Shown piece after piece: positions 43,151 through 54,071 of a DNA stretch of 64,000 bases. Positions within the stretch are counted from its first letter, which is position 1. The number at the start of each line of letters is the position of its first letter. The position numbers and the translations under genes are program-made. The DNA comes from Adiantum capillus-veneris. Its lineage: Eukaryota; Streptophyta; Polypodiopsida; Polypodiales; Pteridaceae. The stretch is taken from assembly GCA_014529385.2 (NCBI GenBank), contig CM043963.1:100617412-100681411 (forward strand), given 5' to 3'. Below the pieces are notes generated by a model. The model was not told the DNA's origin and ran no database searches. It saw nothing but the letters and a program-made list of their open reading frames with translations.

Positions 43151-44040
43151 ATATCAAGGTGCCACCACCATGGAAATTCTTGACAATGGATCTGGGGTCG
43201 CCATTGCTACGAAAGAAACATGAAAAAATGGGAAAAACCGGCTTTGAGAGCAACAAGAATGAATCTGCAGCTTGTAGATGGGTATATGGAGAAAACCCCC
43301 GGGCTTCTAGAGAAAGTAATCGTCACCTCTTGTGGAATTGAATATGAGCACACATTTGCCATTGTCAATTTTGGCAAGAAGAACAACTACGACACCATAG
43401 TTGGAAGACCATTCATGAGACAATTAAAAATGGTCCAAAACTAGGGTTATGACCATATATACGTGAGAAACATGGACCAGGAAAAACATAAAAGACCATA
43501 GTTACAAGGATGTAACAAGAACACCAGTTGAGGAGTTTGATTTAGCTACATTAGCAGGATTTGAACTCTAGGTAAGTCCAAGCAACTATGGACGTCTGGA
43601 GCTTCAAATTGTGGAATCTTAAAGCGTGAGGAGTGCATTCTAGAAAGATTTAGATGACAAAGACTACATCCTAGAGTCCTTTCCAAAAGAAGATCTAGAG
43701 CCATTAGGATGGGAGCACATTCTGACAACCTTGGATGTGTGTGTTGTTGAAGATGGTCCAACAAAAAAAAATTGTGACAAGGATGGCTATGACATATTCC
43801 CATATTACACGGTCAATGTAGTAGAGAAAGAGGGTGAGGATGGAGAGGAAGAGTTGTTTTACGACTCTTGGAAGAATTTCAAGTATGATGAAGACGTAGA
43901 TGATGAATGCTCAGACAACCCGAGTGATAAAGAAGAAACCATAACAGATCTCAGGCTTTATGATTTTCCAAATCAAAAACCTAGGTGGCAACAACTCTAC
44001 ACAAAGAAAAGAACTTTGAACATGGCCACATGAAATCCGA
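43151..44040 (+). pseudogene. G2 retropepsin and spacer
   Basis: The protease site is EILDNGSGVAIATK (Asp codon 43182). In a shifted frame there follow MNLQLVDGYMEKTPGLLEKV, TSCGIEYEHTFAIVNFGKKN and YDTIVGRPFMRQLKMVQN, the flap and C-terminal I-x-GRP motif of this gypsy PR type. Acidic spacer sequence leads on to RLYDFPNQKPRWQQLYTKK near 43950. Confidence 0.75.
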
Positions 44041-44499
44041 TGCTGAGAGTGAAAGGGAAAATAACAATTTTGATGCTCGTAAAGGCAAAAGATTGTGTGA
44101 AAGACAAAATCTCATATTAGTTTATAAAAACACAAGAAACAAGAACAAAGAGAGTGCTAAGAGCTTGAGGAAGCAAGCTCAAAAGAAACAAAACAAAAGA
44201 AACCACAAGAACAAGGGATGGATGAGTTCGGAGAACCAAAATGTACCAATGTTGAGCTTGAAAAGAAATACCAAGGACTCAAAAGAACCCTGAAGAAAGT
44301 ATGGACAACGGAGATAGAAAGGGAGCAAGGAGGGAGCACCGAGATGGACAATATGGATGTCCCTTCCCATTATAAAAATTTCATTATCCAGAACAAGAAG
44401 ATAGCGATGACTCAACCAATCAGGGAGAAAAAAGGAAATGAATCCTATGATGGCCTAGAAAAGGCAAAATGAATAGACCTAGTAGATTCTAGAGAGGCT

Positions 44500-45230
44500 G
44501 CAAGATCGGTCTACATAGCAACGGATTTGAGTGCAGAAGAAGTGGAGCTGCTCATTGAACTCCTCAAGGAGTATAGAAATGTTTTTGCATGGTCATACAA
44601 AGACCTCAAGGGGGTGGATCCATCCATATGTCAACACACAATTCCCTTGAAGCCCGACGCCAAACCCTGCAGACAGCGTCCCTATACCTATAATGAGACA
44701 TTTTCCAAATGAATTAAACAAGATATTGGCAAGCTTAAGGAGGCAAAATTCATCTACAAGATTGAACACACTGATTGGGTGTCACCCATTGTGGTTGGCC
44801 CCAAGGAAAATGGTAAATTATGCGTATGTGTGAATCTCAAAAAAGTGAATGCTGCAATAATAAGGGATAACTATCCCTTACCAATCACGGAACATGTGCT
44901 TTAACAAGTGGCTAGCAAACAAGCCTACTATTTCTTAGATGGGTTCTCATGATACAATCAATTGGCTATCGCGGTTGAGATCAATACAAAACAACCTTCA
45001 CCATGGAATGGGGAATCTACGCTTACAGGGTAATGCCTTTCGGCTTGACCAATGCACCAGCCACATTCCAAAGGTTAATGACACACACTTTTAAAGAATA
45101 CTTACGAATATTCTTGGAAATATAAATGGACGACCTTTGTGTTTACTCTATCCTTAGGGCAGAGCACATTGAGCATCTCAAAAAAGTATTTGAGAAGTGC
45201 CATTTACCCCTTGTAACTTTTAGTCTTAAA
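44500..45230 (+). pseudogene. G2 reverse transcriptase, 5' part
   Basis: SAEEVELLIELLKEYRNVFA, SYKDLKGVDPSICQHTIPLK, then KLKEAKFIYKIEHTDWVSPI, KENGKLCVCVNLKKVN and NYPLPITEHVL. FGLTNAPATFQRLM near 45040 precedes the catalytic MDDLCVYS near 45127-45150, which has a stop two codons upstream. The RT is interrupted by a probable solo LTR at 45241. Confidence 0.8.
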
Positions 45231-45240
45231 AATGCACATT

Positions 45241-45908
45241 TGTAAGGCCCACATTATGGGGAGAAGCCATAGTGCGTAAGAAAAATCACTCGCCAAAAAA
45301 TAAAAAATAACGCCTAGGTTCACTGGAATATTCCCTTTTGTTTCGAAATATTTTGGCCGGATGCGGGCCGAAAAGGTGATCGAAAAACGGCCCGTCGGTT
45401 GGCCAATGGCTGATGGGCAGAAGTATTTGGCCGATCACCGAATTCAAGGCCAGTGGTCAAATTTTAGGCGGGCTTGTCTTCTCAAGGGCGGCCACACATG
45501 GGTGCATTGGAGAGTCCAACTTGGAATTGTTTACACAAGGGCGACTACACACGACTGCCTCTCATGAGAGAGGGCAACCCTTTTGGCCTATAAAAGGAGG
45601 CCTCTTCTACATACAAAAGGCATTGTGAAGTTGATGAAACAAGGTGTATGTGAGGTGGTGGTAGTAAAGCAAGGCGGGAGCTCCATTAAGGTCATAATCC
45701 CTTTGTAACCTACGTCTAATTTGAATACTAAAGCCATTGAGTGGCTTCTTTCTTGTGGACATAGCCACATTGGGTGAACCACATAAATCATGTGCTCTCT
45801 CTCTCTCTCTCTCTCTCTCTACTCTATAATCTCTCGTGTGTGAAAATTATCTCTCTCCATTAAGTAAACTACTTTAATACCTACTTAGCTACATCCTATT
45901 TCCTAACA
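45241..45908 (+). repeat. probable solo LTR inside G2 RT
   Basis: 668 bp running TGTAAGGCCC...TCCTAACA. It has a TATA-type box in GCCTATAAAAGGAGGCC (near 45588-45604), a (CT)n tract at about 45797-45820 and GC-rich upstream sequence unlike its AT-rich surroundings. It breaks the RT between its thumb-region motifs. Flanking pentamers (ACATT, TGTAG) do not match, so the call rests on termini and promoter-like content. Confidence 0.5.
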
Positions 45909-46700
45909 TGTAGAACTTATAGAATCTGCCAAAATCCTAAAAAATGTGTCATGGATAGGGTAGAATCTTGGGACACATTGTCTTTGAAAATGGTATCTCT
46001 ACGGGTCTTGATAAGATCAAGTGATTGTGGAAATGCCAAGGCATTAATGGCAAACATGTACAATCTTTCATGGGACACTATGAGTACTACCGACAATTCA
46101 TATACATGCATGCAGTTATTGCACAGCCCCTTTATAGGTTGGTAGTTATCTTTTTGATTGGACAAAATAATGTGAGGAGTCATTCGCAAAACTTAAGGAT
46201 GCGCTTATATTAGCACCAGTACTTAAGGCACCAGATTGGGATAAAATATTCCATGTTCACATTGATGCCTCGACGTTTGCTATAGGCTGTATCTTGGCTC
46301 AATCAAGAGAAGGGACAGTGGAATTCCTAGTCTTCTATGCTAGTCGACAACGGAACAATGCATAAAAGAATTATGCAACCACAGAATGAGAAGGGTTAGG
46401 AATGATATATGCCGTAAAGAAATTTAGGCATATCTTTTGGCCAACAAATTTGTCTTCTTTACAGATCATCAAGTCCCCTTGTATCTAATAAACAAACCTT
46501 GCAATATAGGAATAATTATTTGTTGGTTCATCATATTGCTTGAGTTTGATTTCACGATTGTGTTAAAAAAGGGAAAAACACATCTTAGAGAAGATCATCT
46601 CTCTAGATTACCCAATAATGAAGCACTCAAAGGAGTGGGTGATGATATACCCGACGCTTACTTATTCAACATCAAGATGATTTCGAAGTGGTATTAAAAG
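45909..46700 (+). pseudogene. G2 RT end and RNase H
   Basis: QNPKKCVM near 45930 and, in a shifted frame, GRILGHIVFENGIST finish the RT. GYYRQFI-type connection sequence follows (HYEYYRQFIYMHAVIAQPLY), then RNase H with WDKIFHVHIDASTFAIGCIL near 46240 and NYATTE near 46370. The frame is lost afterwards. Confidence 0.7.
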
Positions 46701-47119
46701 GTAGTCAATATTTTGACTTACGATGGTGAGTTTGATAAGACTGCACAAACCCATAAGCGACAAACAATCAGGCAAACAAAAAACGTTTAGCTAGTAGGTG
46801 GACGCTTGTACCATCCAGGCTCCGACAGAATACTACAACTATGGATTAGTCTAGAAGAATATGAGTTTTATCTCACGGAATCCATGTACAAGACATAGCC
46901 TTCCATTTCTCTCAAAAGAAAACACACTAGCACTTAAATCAACTAAGAGTGTATTGGCATATTATGCATGTGGATGTACATATTTATGTTCTAAATTGTG
47001 CGACATGCAGGAATAATCCACATGTGAATTATGCCACGTTATTTCAGATTATAGTTGCACCGCAATGGAGCAAATATATGGTTTGATTACCTAAAAACAA
47101 GGACATTCCTTGAAAATAT

Positions 47120-48315
47120 CACATGATCCAGAGAAAGAGCCATTGAGTTGGAAGCACGAGACTTCACACTAATCAAAAATCAACTCTACAAGAGAGAAAA
47201 GGATAACCAACTTAGGATATGTGCTATAGAAAATGAATATTTGCCTATCTTAGAGCAAGCACACAGAGGAATTAGTGGATGCCATTTTTTGAGAGATAAG
47301 GCAACTAAAATTGTCTTAACTACTAGAATATAGTGGCCTACATTGCATATGGATGTAGATGAATATGTTAAACGATGCGATGATTGCCAACGTACCAAGA
47401 TATCTATAAAAAGAGATGAGATGCCATTACGGCCAATGATGGGAGCAAGGACATTTGCTAAGTGGGTCTAGACTTTGTGGGACCAATTTACCACCCGCTT
47501 ACAAATCGCATGCACAATATATCATTGTCGCCACGGACTATCTCACAAAATGGGCTGAAGCAAAGGCCACACAAAAGGTAGGTGCTAGGACTACTGCGCA
47601 GTTTCTATATGAAAATGTCTTTGTAAGATATGGATTACCCATAGAAATTGTCAGTGGCAGAGGCACACATTTCATAAATGAGGTTATTGAAAATCTTCTT
47701 GACGAATTCATGGTTATTCATAAGAAATCTGCCCCATACCATCCACAAGCCAATGGACAAGCATAAGCCACTAACAAAACACTTTGCACATTATTGACAG
47801 AAATAGTGACGGAATCACAAAAAGATTGGGACTAGAAGTTACATTCTACCATATGGGCATATATAGTGACCTATAAGACATCAATTGGAACGACACCTTA
47901 CAATATGTTGTTTGGTCTTAATGCCATTCTATCGGTTGAATTCTTAATCCCAACTCTGAGAGTAGCTAAGCAACTCGAGTGGATTGGTCATGAATTGTCA
48001 TCAAGACTAGATGATTTGGAAAAGCTAGATAAATTATGCCTTCAAGCGGTAGCATCTATCTATGATAAGAAAAGACGCCAAAAGGAGTACTTAAACAAGC
48101 ATGTGCGGTCAAAAGAATTTAAAACAAGGAAGTACGTCTTGGTTTATACCTTGAAACAACATGCTAAGAAACTCAAAAAGCAAGGGATGGGACCATTTGT
48201 GATCAAAAATTTGTCACCAAGTAGTGCCATCAAGCTTGCGACTTTAGACGGAGAGGAAATGCCTAACTGGATTAGTGGATGTAGGCTCAAGAAGCATCAT
48301 CTATCACTAACCTAG
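47120..48315 (+). pseudogene. G2 integrase
   Basis: The zinc-binding H2C2 region is QAHRGISGCHFLRDKATK and RCDDCQRTK (47250-47400). The rve core starts IIVATDYLTKWAEAKA (first Asp codon 47536). The second catalytic Asp is replaced by Gly in IVSGRGTHFINEV (codon 47656). SAPYHPQANGQA leads to KTLCTLLTEIVTE. The C-terminal part (47866-48315) contains YKTSIGTTPYNMLFGL, KTRKYVLVY and GPFVIKNL, a normal gypsy integrase C-terminus without chromodomain. Stops at 47764 and 47834 break it. Confidence 0.8.
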
Positions 48316-48449
48316 GAAATGCAAAAAAAATCCATAGCAAGAAACACCGAACAAAATAAAAGCAACGGATGGTGGAAGAAGCACAGGCAGAAGCTAAGGA
48401 ATACATGGCTAAATGAAGGCTTCTATGACAACAACAACATGGGAGATCA

Positions 48450-48794
48450 TTGCGAATCAACGCACCTTCCATAAACTACTTCAAAGAAGATAAAGTGGAT
48501 CCAGCGATCAAAGTCAATATTAGTAACAACCAAGTTGAAACTACTTCTCTACTCGATATAGGAGCCCAAGGAAATATCGTTTCCCTCAACTTGTATAAAT
48601 AGATTGGTCATGATGTAGAGCTTCAAAAAATATCACATGAGATGCAGAGCTATATTGGCCACTAGATATGAGCATTAGGGTTGGTGACCTTGTATGTTCA
48701 AATCAATCAATATGTCTACCCACACAGATTCTATGTGGTAGAGGACACTCAAAACCAACACAAACTATTGCTAGGACAACCATGGAAAAGGATG
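48450..48794 (+). pseudogene. retropepsin-like segment downstream of integrase
   Basis: About 135 bp after the integrase stop, one + frame of 115 codons reads INAPSINYFKEDKVDPAIKV, then VETTSLLDIGAQGNIVSLNL (putative catalytic Asp codon 48555; D-I-G-A for D-T-G-A). It ends YPHRFYVVEDTQNQHKLLLG followed by QPWKRM. The order D-x-G-A, a middle part, then L-L-L-G-Q-P-W is that of a retropepsin, and it differs from the G2 protease at 43151. Three stops (first at 48600) break it. It is either an accessory domain of G2 or the start of another element. Confidence 0.45.
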
Positions 48795-49469
48795 TAAAAT
48801 GTTCAGATAGATCACCAATCTGGTACAAATTCAGAATGAAGCAGAGAAGCAAACGATTGCATTGGCCAAAGTCACATAACCAAAGCCAACAATGGAAAAG
48901 ACTACTGACAAGGGCAAAAGAACCTTGAACACATGAACCATGAAATGGATTCGCAAAAAGGCCACACAAAAGCCAACACACCAAGTCAAGATGGCATCAA
49001 CCCAATCCTCACCATCACCGACCAAAAATCCTGCAAAAGAAATAACAAACAGGAGAAAAAAATGGATACCAAAGCAACAACTCAACACAAAGCAGGTTTG
49101 GGCTAGGAAAGATAAACTACATGCCAAAGCATCACTCAATACCCAAAAGCCGGCAAGACCTTTTGTATCATCTAACAGGCCCATATGAAACACCACTGCA
49201 TCTATCACACAAACATGGGTACCAAAGAAGCTGGTTCAAGATCAAAAACCAATGGAGTTTATTTGGATTTTGAAGTGTAGCAAGTTGAATCCCTATATGA
49301 AGCGAAATAAACCAACCAAGCACCACTTGGAAAACCTACGACCAACCAAGTCAACCAAAAAAATCAGGATAGCCAAATAATTATGCCAAGCACAAAGAAA
49401 TCACCGTTGGATCTAGAAGGGAGAGTAAGAAGATACTGGGTTTCACATATTTGAAAAGTTCTTTCCATT
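48795..49469 (+). other. Lys/Thr/Gln-rich coding-like remnant
   Basis: Open frames around 48940-49260 carry three look-alike motifs: KKWIPKQQLN, KQVWARKDKL and TQTWVPKKLV. Each has a W-[VIA]-[PR]-K core. The region follows the retropepsin-like segment and looks like a retroelement linker. No family is assigned. Confidence 0.35.
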
Positions 49470-50481
49470 TTGGTCCACTTCACAATTGGCCATTCCCATT
49501 GTAAGTGTGAGGAGGCACCTCCACTTGACACATATAGAACACTACCATGGGATTATGTGGAGACATTAACAAAACTCTTTGCTAGCAATACTATGGCTCC
49601 TACCACTGTAGCTTACCTAATGCCTTACATTAAGGAAAGTGGAAAGTCAAGATCACTTACAAGCAATGAGGTTAAGGAATCTATGTTGAGTACATACTCT
49701 TATTGGATTATATTGGGTCTACATTATTGTGTTCCTTGTCTCTTGCTCTACAATTTAAGTATAAACATTCTCAATTCTGTCGTGGTTCATGACGCATTGC
49801 TTGTGAGCTAAATACATTGATTTGAAGGATTAAATGGTTGTTTTTTTAATGTTTTGACCATGGATAAGTGTTTCTATGCTTAAGGAGGACCTTGATGCCT
49901 TCTTTGATAGATTTCATGTTGGAATTCAGTCCACATCTTTGCTCCACAATGTGTCGGAAATAATAAGGTGTATAGAGACTCATGCAATGAAGAAGTTTCC
50001 TTTCTTCATGATATGGAGTCAAGAAAATTTCCACAAGCACTCAAAGACCGTCTTATATTGACTCAAAAGGATGAGGGTGGAAGCAATGTTCAAACCTCTT
50101 GCGTATAATTGAAATCAATTTGGAGATGTTTGCAAGCGTACAAGGGAAATGCTACTTGATGATAGCATGTACAAGGGATGTCTAAATCTAGTCAAGAATT
50201 GGATCTTTCCCAACTCCTTTGATGCTAATGTTTTTGATATAGGTTTGATTGATTGAAGAAGTTTTGTGATACTTTTGGTGCAATTAAGCCAATCAAGTGA
50301 TGCTTATGGGGTTGTCAAATTTGATCGCTATGATCAAGAGCATATTCAATTTGGACATGCATTGTATGAGAAATTTAGAGGTGCTATTGATGGGTGGACT
50401 AAATCCAGTGATAGTGATGTCTCAACTTCCCGATCAGCTCAATCCAAACATCTTGGCAACAAGCATGGAAGATTTATTTAA
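49470..50481 (+). other. unrecognised coding-like fragments
   Basis: Three + open frames (49470-49811, 49876-50061, 50266-50481) have non-repetitive, protein-like composition. One starts with a Cys/His cluster (HSHCKCEE), one reads LKEDLDAFFDRFHVG and one FDRYDQEHIQFGHALYEKFR. I do not recognise them. They could be a decayed host gene, a captured gene fragment or the 3' part of the gypsy element. Confidence 0.25.
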
Positions 50482-51289
50482 TCCTCCATTCCTCTTGCTT
50501 TAAAGGACCTTCTCTATCACAAGGATTGGCTTCATCAGTCATGACCACAACAAAGCATACTCCTTTTCCATAGAATGGTTTTTAAAGATCAAAGCTACAT
50601 AAATTTCCTTTGACATTGACTTTAAAGGACATGGAAGCTATTCACATAGTGCAAGAGTTGGGCTATAACAAGAGTTACACAAATGGAGAATCTACTAAAC
50701 GTTCCATAGATAGCTTACAAAATATGTATTCTCACCAAGGATGATATCAAAGCCCCATCATGTAAATTCCACTGTGATAGAGTAAACAACACTATGTTGT
50801 AAAAAACGTGAAACTTCACACAATAGCTTTTCATCAATGCACCTTCGACAACAGATTTCAACATTAATTACTTTGTACTTTTGTTATTTCAAGTAGATCT
50901 ATTTGTACATAAAATTATTTTGTGGATGATTGTTTGGTGTTTCTTAACACCACCTCCTAACGAAAAAATAATCTACTCTTATGCCCAAGAAAAATCTTTA
51001 CTTAAGAACTTGTCACACTTGATTGCACCCTTTTGGATTTACATGTAATTAGAAGTGACCTAGATAATGTGTCCCCATGATTCATGGCAAACACAATTGT
51101 CATACACGTTGTGTTCACCCAATTTATTGGAGTGTAAAACTCTATGTGTATTTGTGCATTTACTCCTCAAGCATTTTAAAGCTCTATGTACTCAACACAA
51201 TTCATTTTCTTATCTCCAAAGATAATATGCAAGACTTGAATTTGAAACTAGATGTGATAATCGTGCACATGACCTATTCCAATTAGATG

Positions 51290-51328
<39 letters not shown>

Positions 51329-51331
51329 TCA

Positions 51332-51396
<65 letters not shown>

Positions 51397-52067
51397 TGTC
51401 ACACATCAATAGTTGTGTATTGTTGCCATCATTTGTTCTTGTATCTTGCCTCATTAGTGAACTAAATAAGTAAACAAGCATGTACCTTCCTTTTTGCTTT
51501 AGATAATTCACAAACTTGCTAATATAGTTTTTTGATGATTTTGGGACAATATGAAAGGTCTATAGTAAACAATATGCATGTATTAAGGAGTCTAAAGGGA
51601 CATGGCATTCCATTGATCAAATAGTTTGGTACAACATTTTTGCTCACAATGTCAAACCTACTCAACAGTAGATCTCATGGAGTTGAGGTGATCACTCAAA
51701 AATTAATGCATTTTCAATTTTCCATATTAAATCATCATAGATTAATCTAAATATCTATGCCTTTTCTAAAAGTTTTCTCTACACAGTTATCCACATTTAC
51801 GACAATAAGTTAATGTCATGATTCAAACATACAAGACATACTATCTCATTGATAGTTTTTATGGAAAGGAAGCAAATTATAATGATTGAAATGCATAGTG
51901 GATAAAACTTCACCACATTTATAAAGTGGGATTAGGAGATTCCCATAATTATTAATAAGGTATTTATCCTCAAACTAAACTTTGCAGCAATTACGAACCT
52001 TATAAGCAAACCACATACACATACTTTGTTTGTTCTCCATAAGTTGTATCATCACATGGACATTAGT
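50482..52067. other. AT-rich stretch without recognisable genes
   Basis: No domain is seen. It contains the microsatellite at 51293. The last few hundred bases should be internal sequence of the copia relic whose primer site is at 52068, but no copia protein can be read. Confidence 0.4.
51293..51395. repeat. compound microsatellite (CT)n(AC)n
   Basis: About 40 bp of CT with two CAC interruptions, joined to about 60 bp of AC. Confidence 0.95.
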
Positions 52068-52079
52068 ACTCTGATACCA
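52068..52079 (-). promoter_or_regulatory. copia primer binding site relic
   Basis: On the minus strand TGGTATCAGAGT, one mismatch from the initiator-Met site, directly adjoins the putative LTR end at 52080. Confidence 0.7.
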
Positions 52080-52212
52080 TGTTGAAATGTAGAGAGAGAC
52101 AAGAAAAGAGACACACCACGTATGCTCCCAAAGACTGATTCATGTTGAAGATAAGATACATATAAATAGGTGAGACCAAGTTGAGTAGAATGAGCCATAT
52201 ATAGCTCCAACA
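52080..52212 (-). repeat. short copia LTR relic (133 bp)
   Basis: On the minus strand TGTTGGAGCTATATATGG...ACATTTCAACA, with TATA-like sequence and a TGTTG/CAACA terminal inverted repeat, followed by the primer site. It is unrelated in sequence to the 227-bp LTR family apart from its ends. No partner LTR was found, so it is probably a truncated insertion. Confidence 0.6.
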
Positions 52213-52448
52213 AAAAATAGACTACTCGTACTCCTACACCATATTGCATAGAATTTACTCAATTCTATCTTTGAAATTGATTATATAACTTTTTTCTATG
52301 TTATAGTGTCTTTTCTTTAGCTCTATGTGGTCAAAGGGTCGACACTTGTGTACACGCCACATAGACGAGTGTCAAATTACCATGAATTGTGGCATCATGG
52401 AAAACTTTGACAAAAATAGTGATGAGGTAAGGTACTCTAGGACTATTT

Positions 52449-52675
52449 TGTTACCATATACATGTAGTAGTGATGTGTGTAAACACACATTTGGACTGTC
52501 GACGCATTTTCCCCTCACTAGGAGGTTTTTTCCCCCTGTGCATTGTATATGTCCATTACTCTAGGGCTATCTATTTTTCCATTGCACACTAAGTAATACA
52601 CTCTCTATTGTGTGCCTTGAGCTTCCTTCATCTTCTCCAAGATGTGTGTGTTTTCTTGGAACCCTAATTCCAACA
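52449..52675 (+). repeat. copia copy 2, 5' LTR
   Basis: 227 bp, TGTTACCATA...AATTCCAACA, the reverse complement of the copy 1 LTR with substitutions. It contains TGTGTGTAAACACACA, a hairpin. Confidence 0.9.
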
Positions 52676-52677
52676 AT

Positions 52678-52689
52678 CAATATCAGAGC
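52678..52689 (+). promoter_or_regulatory. copia copy 2 primer binding site, mutated
   Basis: CAATATCAGAGC in place of TGGTATCAGAGC: the three bases that pair with the tRNA CCA end have all changed by transitions. Confidence 0.75.
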
Positions 52690-53018
52690 AGGTTGCATCC
52701 TCCCGGGCTTGGTCGCTAGCAGCTACAACACACGCGTGCTCACTTTCTTCGATTTCTTTGAGCTTTGGCGAGCATAAGCAGGTCCTCAAATACTTCCAGA
52801 AAGTAGGTTTCTGAGTCGGGCTCATTTCAGCTTCCGTTTCCACTAAGGAGAGTATTGTGCAAGCTATTTTGTCATTTTGTGCAGAATTTTTTTCAATGTC
52901 ATTTTTTGCATAATAGGCCCCTTATAATCTTCTACGGTTTGTGTTATATAGCACGTGTTGTTCCTGCTTTGTTTCTCTTATTTTCGAGAAGTTTTCACAT
53001 CAGGTGCAGACATTCACC

Positions 53019-53985
53019 ATGGCTGACAACATCATAGATGCATTCAAGATGTTTGCTACTAAGGATAGATTGGATGGCAACAATTAGCCTATGTGGGCTT
53101 ATATGATGCAACATGTCCTTATGTCAAAGGGTGTATAGAATATTGGGTAGGGCATTGATGTACGTTCTAGTTCTGAGAATGTAGGCAATGTTGAGGATGT
53201 TGCAAGTTTTGGTCCAGGATTGCTACTGCTAGAGTTGTTTTGCATACGGCTGAGCAAGCTTGTTGGGATGTAAAAGATGCGCAGGCTCATACATTGATTG
53301 CGTTGTCTGTGAAGTGCACTATTACTCCTGACATTCATTCAACAAAATCTACAAAACATGCTTGGGATATTTTGGCTGGTCTTTATGGAAGTTGCAATGA
53401 GGCAAAAATTGCATTGCTGCGTAAAAAGTTGGAGTTGAAGATTATGCATGAGAAAGATGATATGGACACTTTCCTTGCAGGTGTCAAGAATATCAATGAG
53501 CAACTTATTTCTACAGACGAAGTCATTTCTGGCAGTCCCTTGTGTAGACAGTTCTTGATCCTTTGCTAGATTCTTACCAAAATTTTGCTAGTACTTGAAG
53601 GCTTACGACCCAAGGAAATCCAGAAGTTGTCAAGTTTGATGCATTATGCAAATTTTTGTTGCAAGGGACGTCACTTTCCAAAAAAATAGGACTAAACAGC
53701 GTGGAGTTGAACATGCTTTTATTGCTGCTCAAAGAAAAGGTGTTAACAACAATGTAGCCACTTCTCATGGTTCTTATATGAGTGGTAAATCAGATGTTCG
53801 TAATGCTTTTGATGGTAGCAATTTGTCTGGGAGTTCTGGTGAAAATGGAAAAAAGAAGATGAGTTGCCATTATAGTAAAGCTAATGATCACTTGATCAAG
53901 AAGTGTCCTAAGTTGAAGGCCAAAGAGGCTAAGAAGAATGGGTTGGTTCCACTACAAATTCAGCTAATGAGTCTTTTGTGAAAGG
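53019..53985 (+). pseudogene. copia copy 2 Gag
   Basis: Start ATG 53019 (MADNIIDAFKMFATKDRLDG), then an early TAG where copy 1 has Tyr in NYPMWAYMM. Recognisable: WDVKDAQAHTLIALSVKCTI, TKHAWDILAGLYGSCNEAKI, DDMDTFLAGVKNINEQLIST. A zinc knuckle follows near 53861, CHYSKANDHLIKKCP, with Cys2 replaced by Ser (copy 1 instead lost the last Cys). Frame changes near 53180, 53550 and 53660. Confidence 0.85.
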
Positions 53986-54071
53986 AGATAGTGATGTTGA
54001 TGTTGATGCAAAATGGGCTTTTAGTGCAGACTCTACTTATGATCCTTCTGTCCATGATGCATGTATGCTAG

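Noticed and set aside
45236-45913. Target duplication for the solo LTR
   Set aside because: ACATT and TGTAG do not match; an ACAT match needs non-canonical LTR ends.
34440-48800. Treating 34.4-35.7 kb and 40.2-48.8 kb as one gypsy element interrupted by copia
   Set aside because: An RT fragment at 40160-40510 precedes a Gag region at 40520 onward, the wrong order for one element, so at least two gypsy elements are involved.
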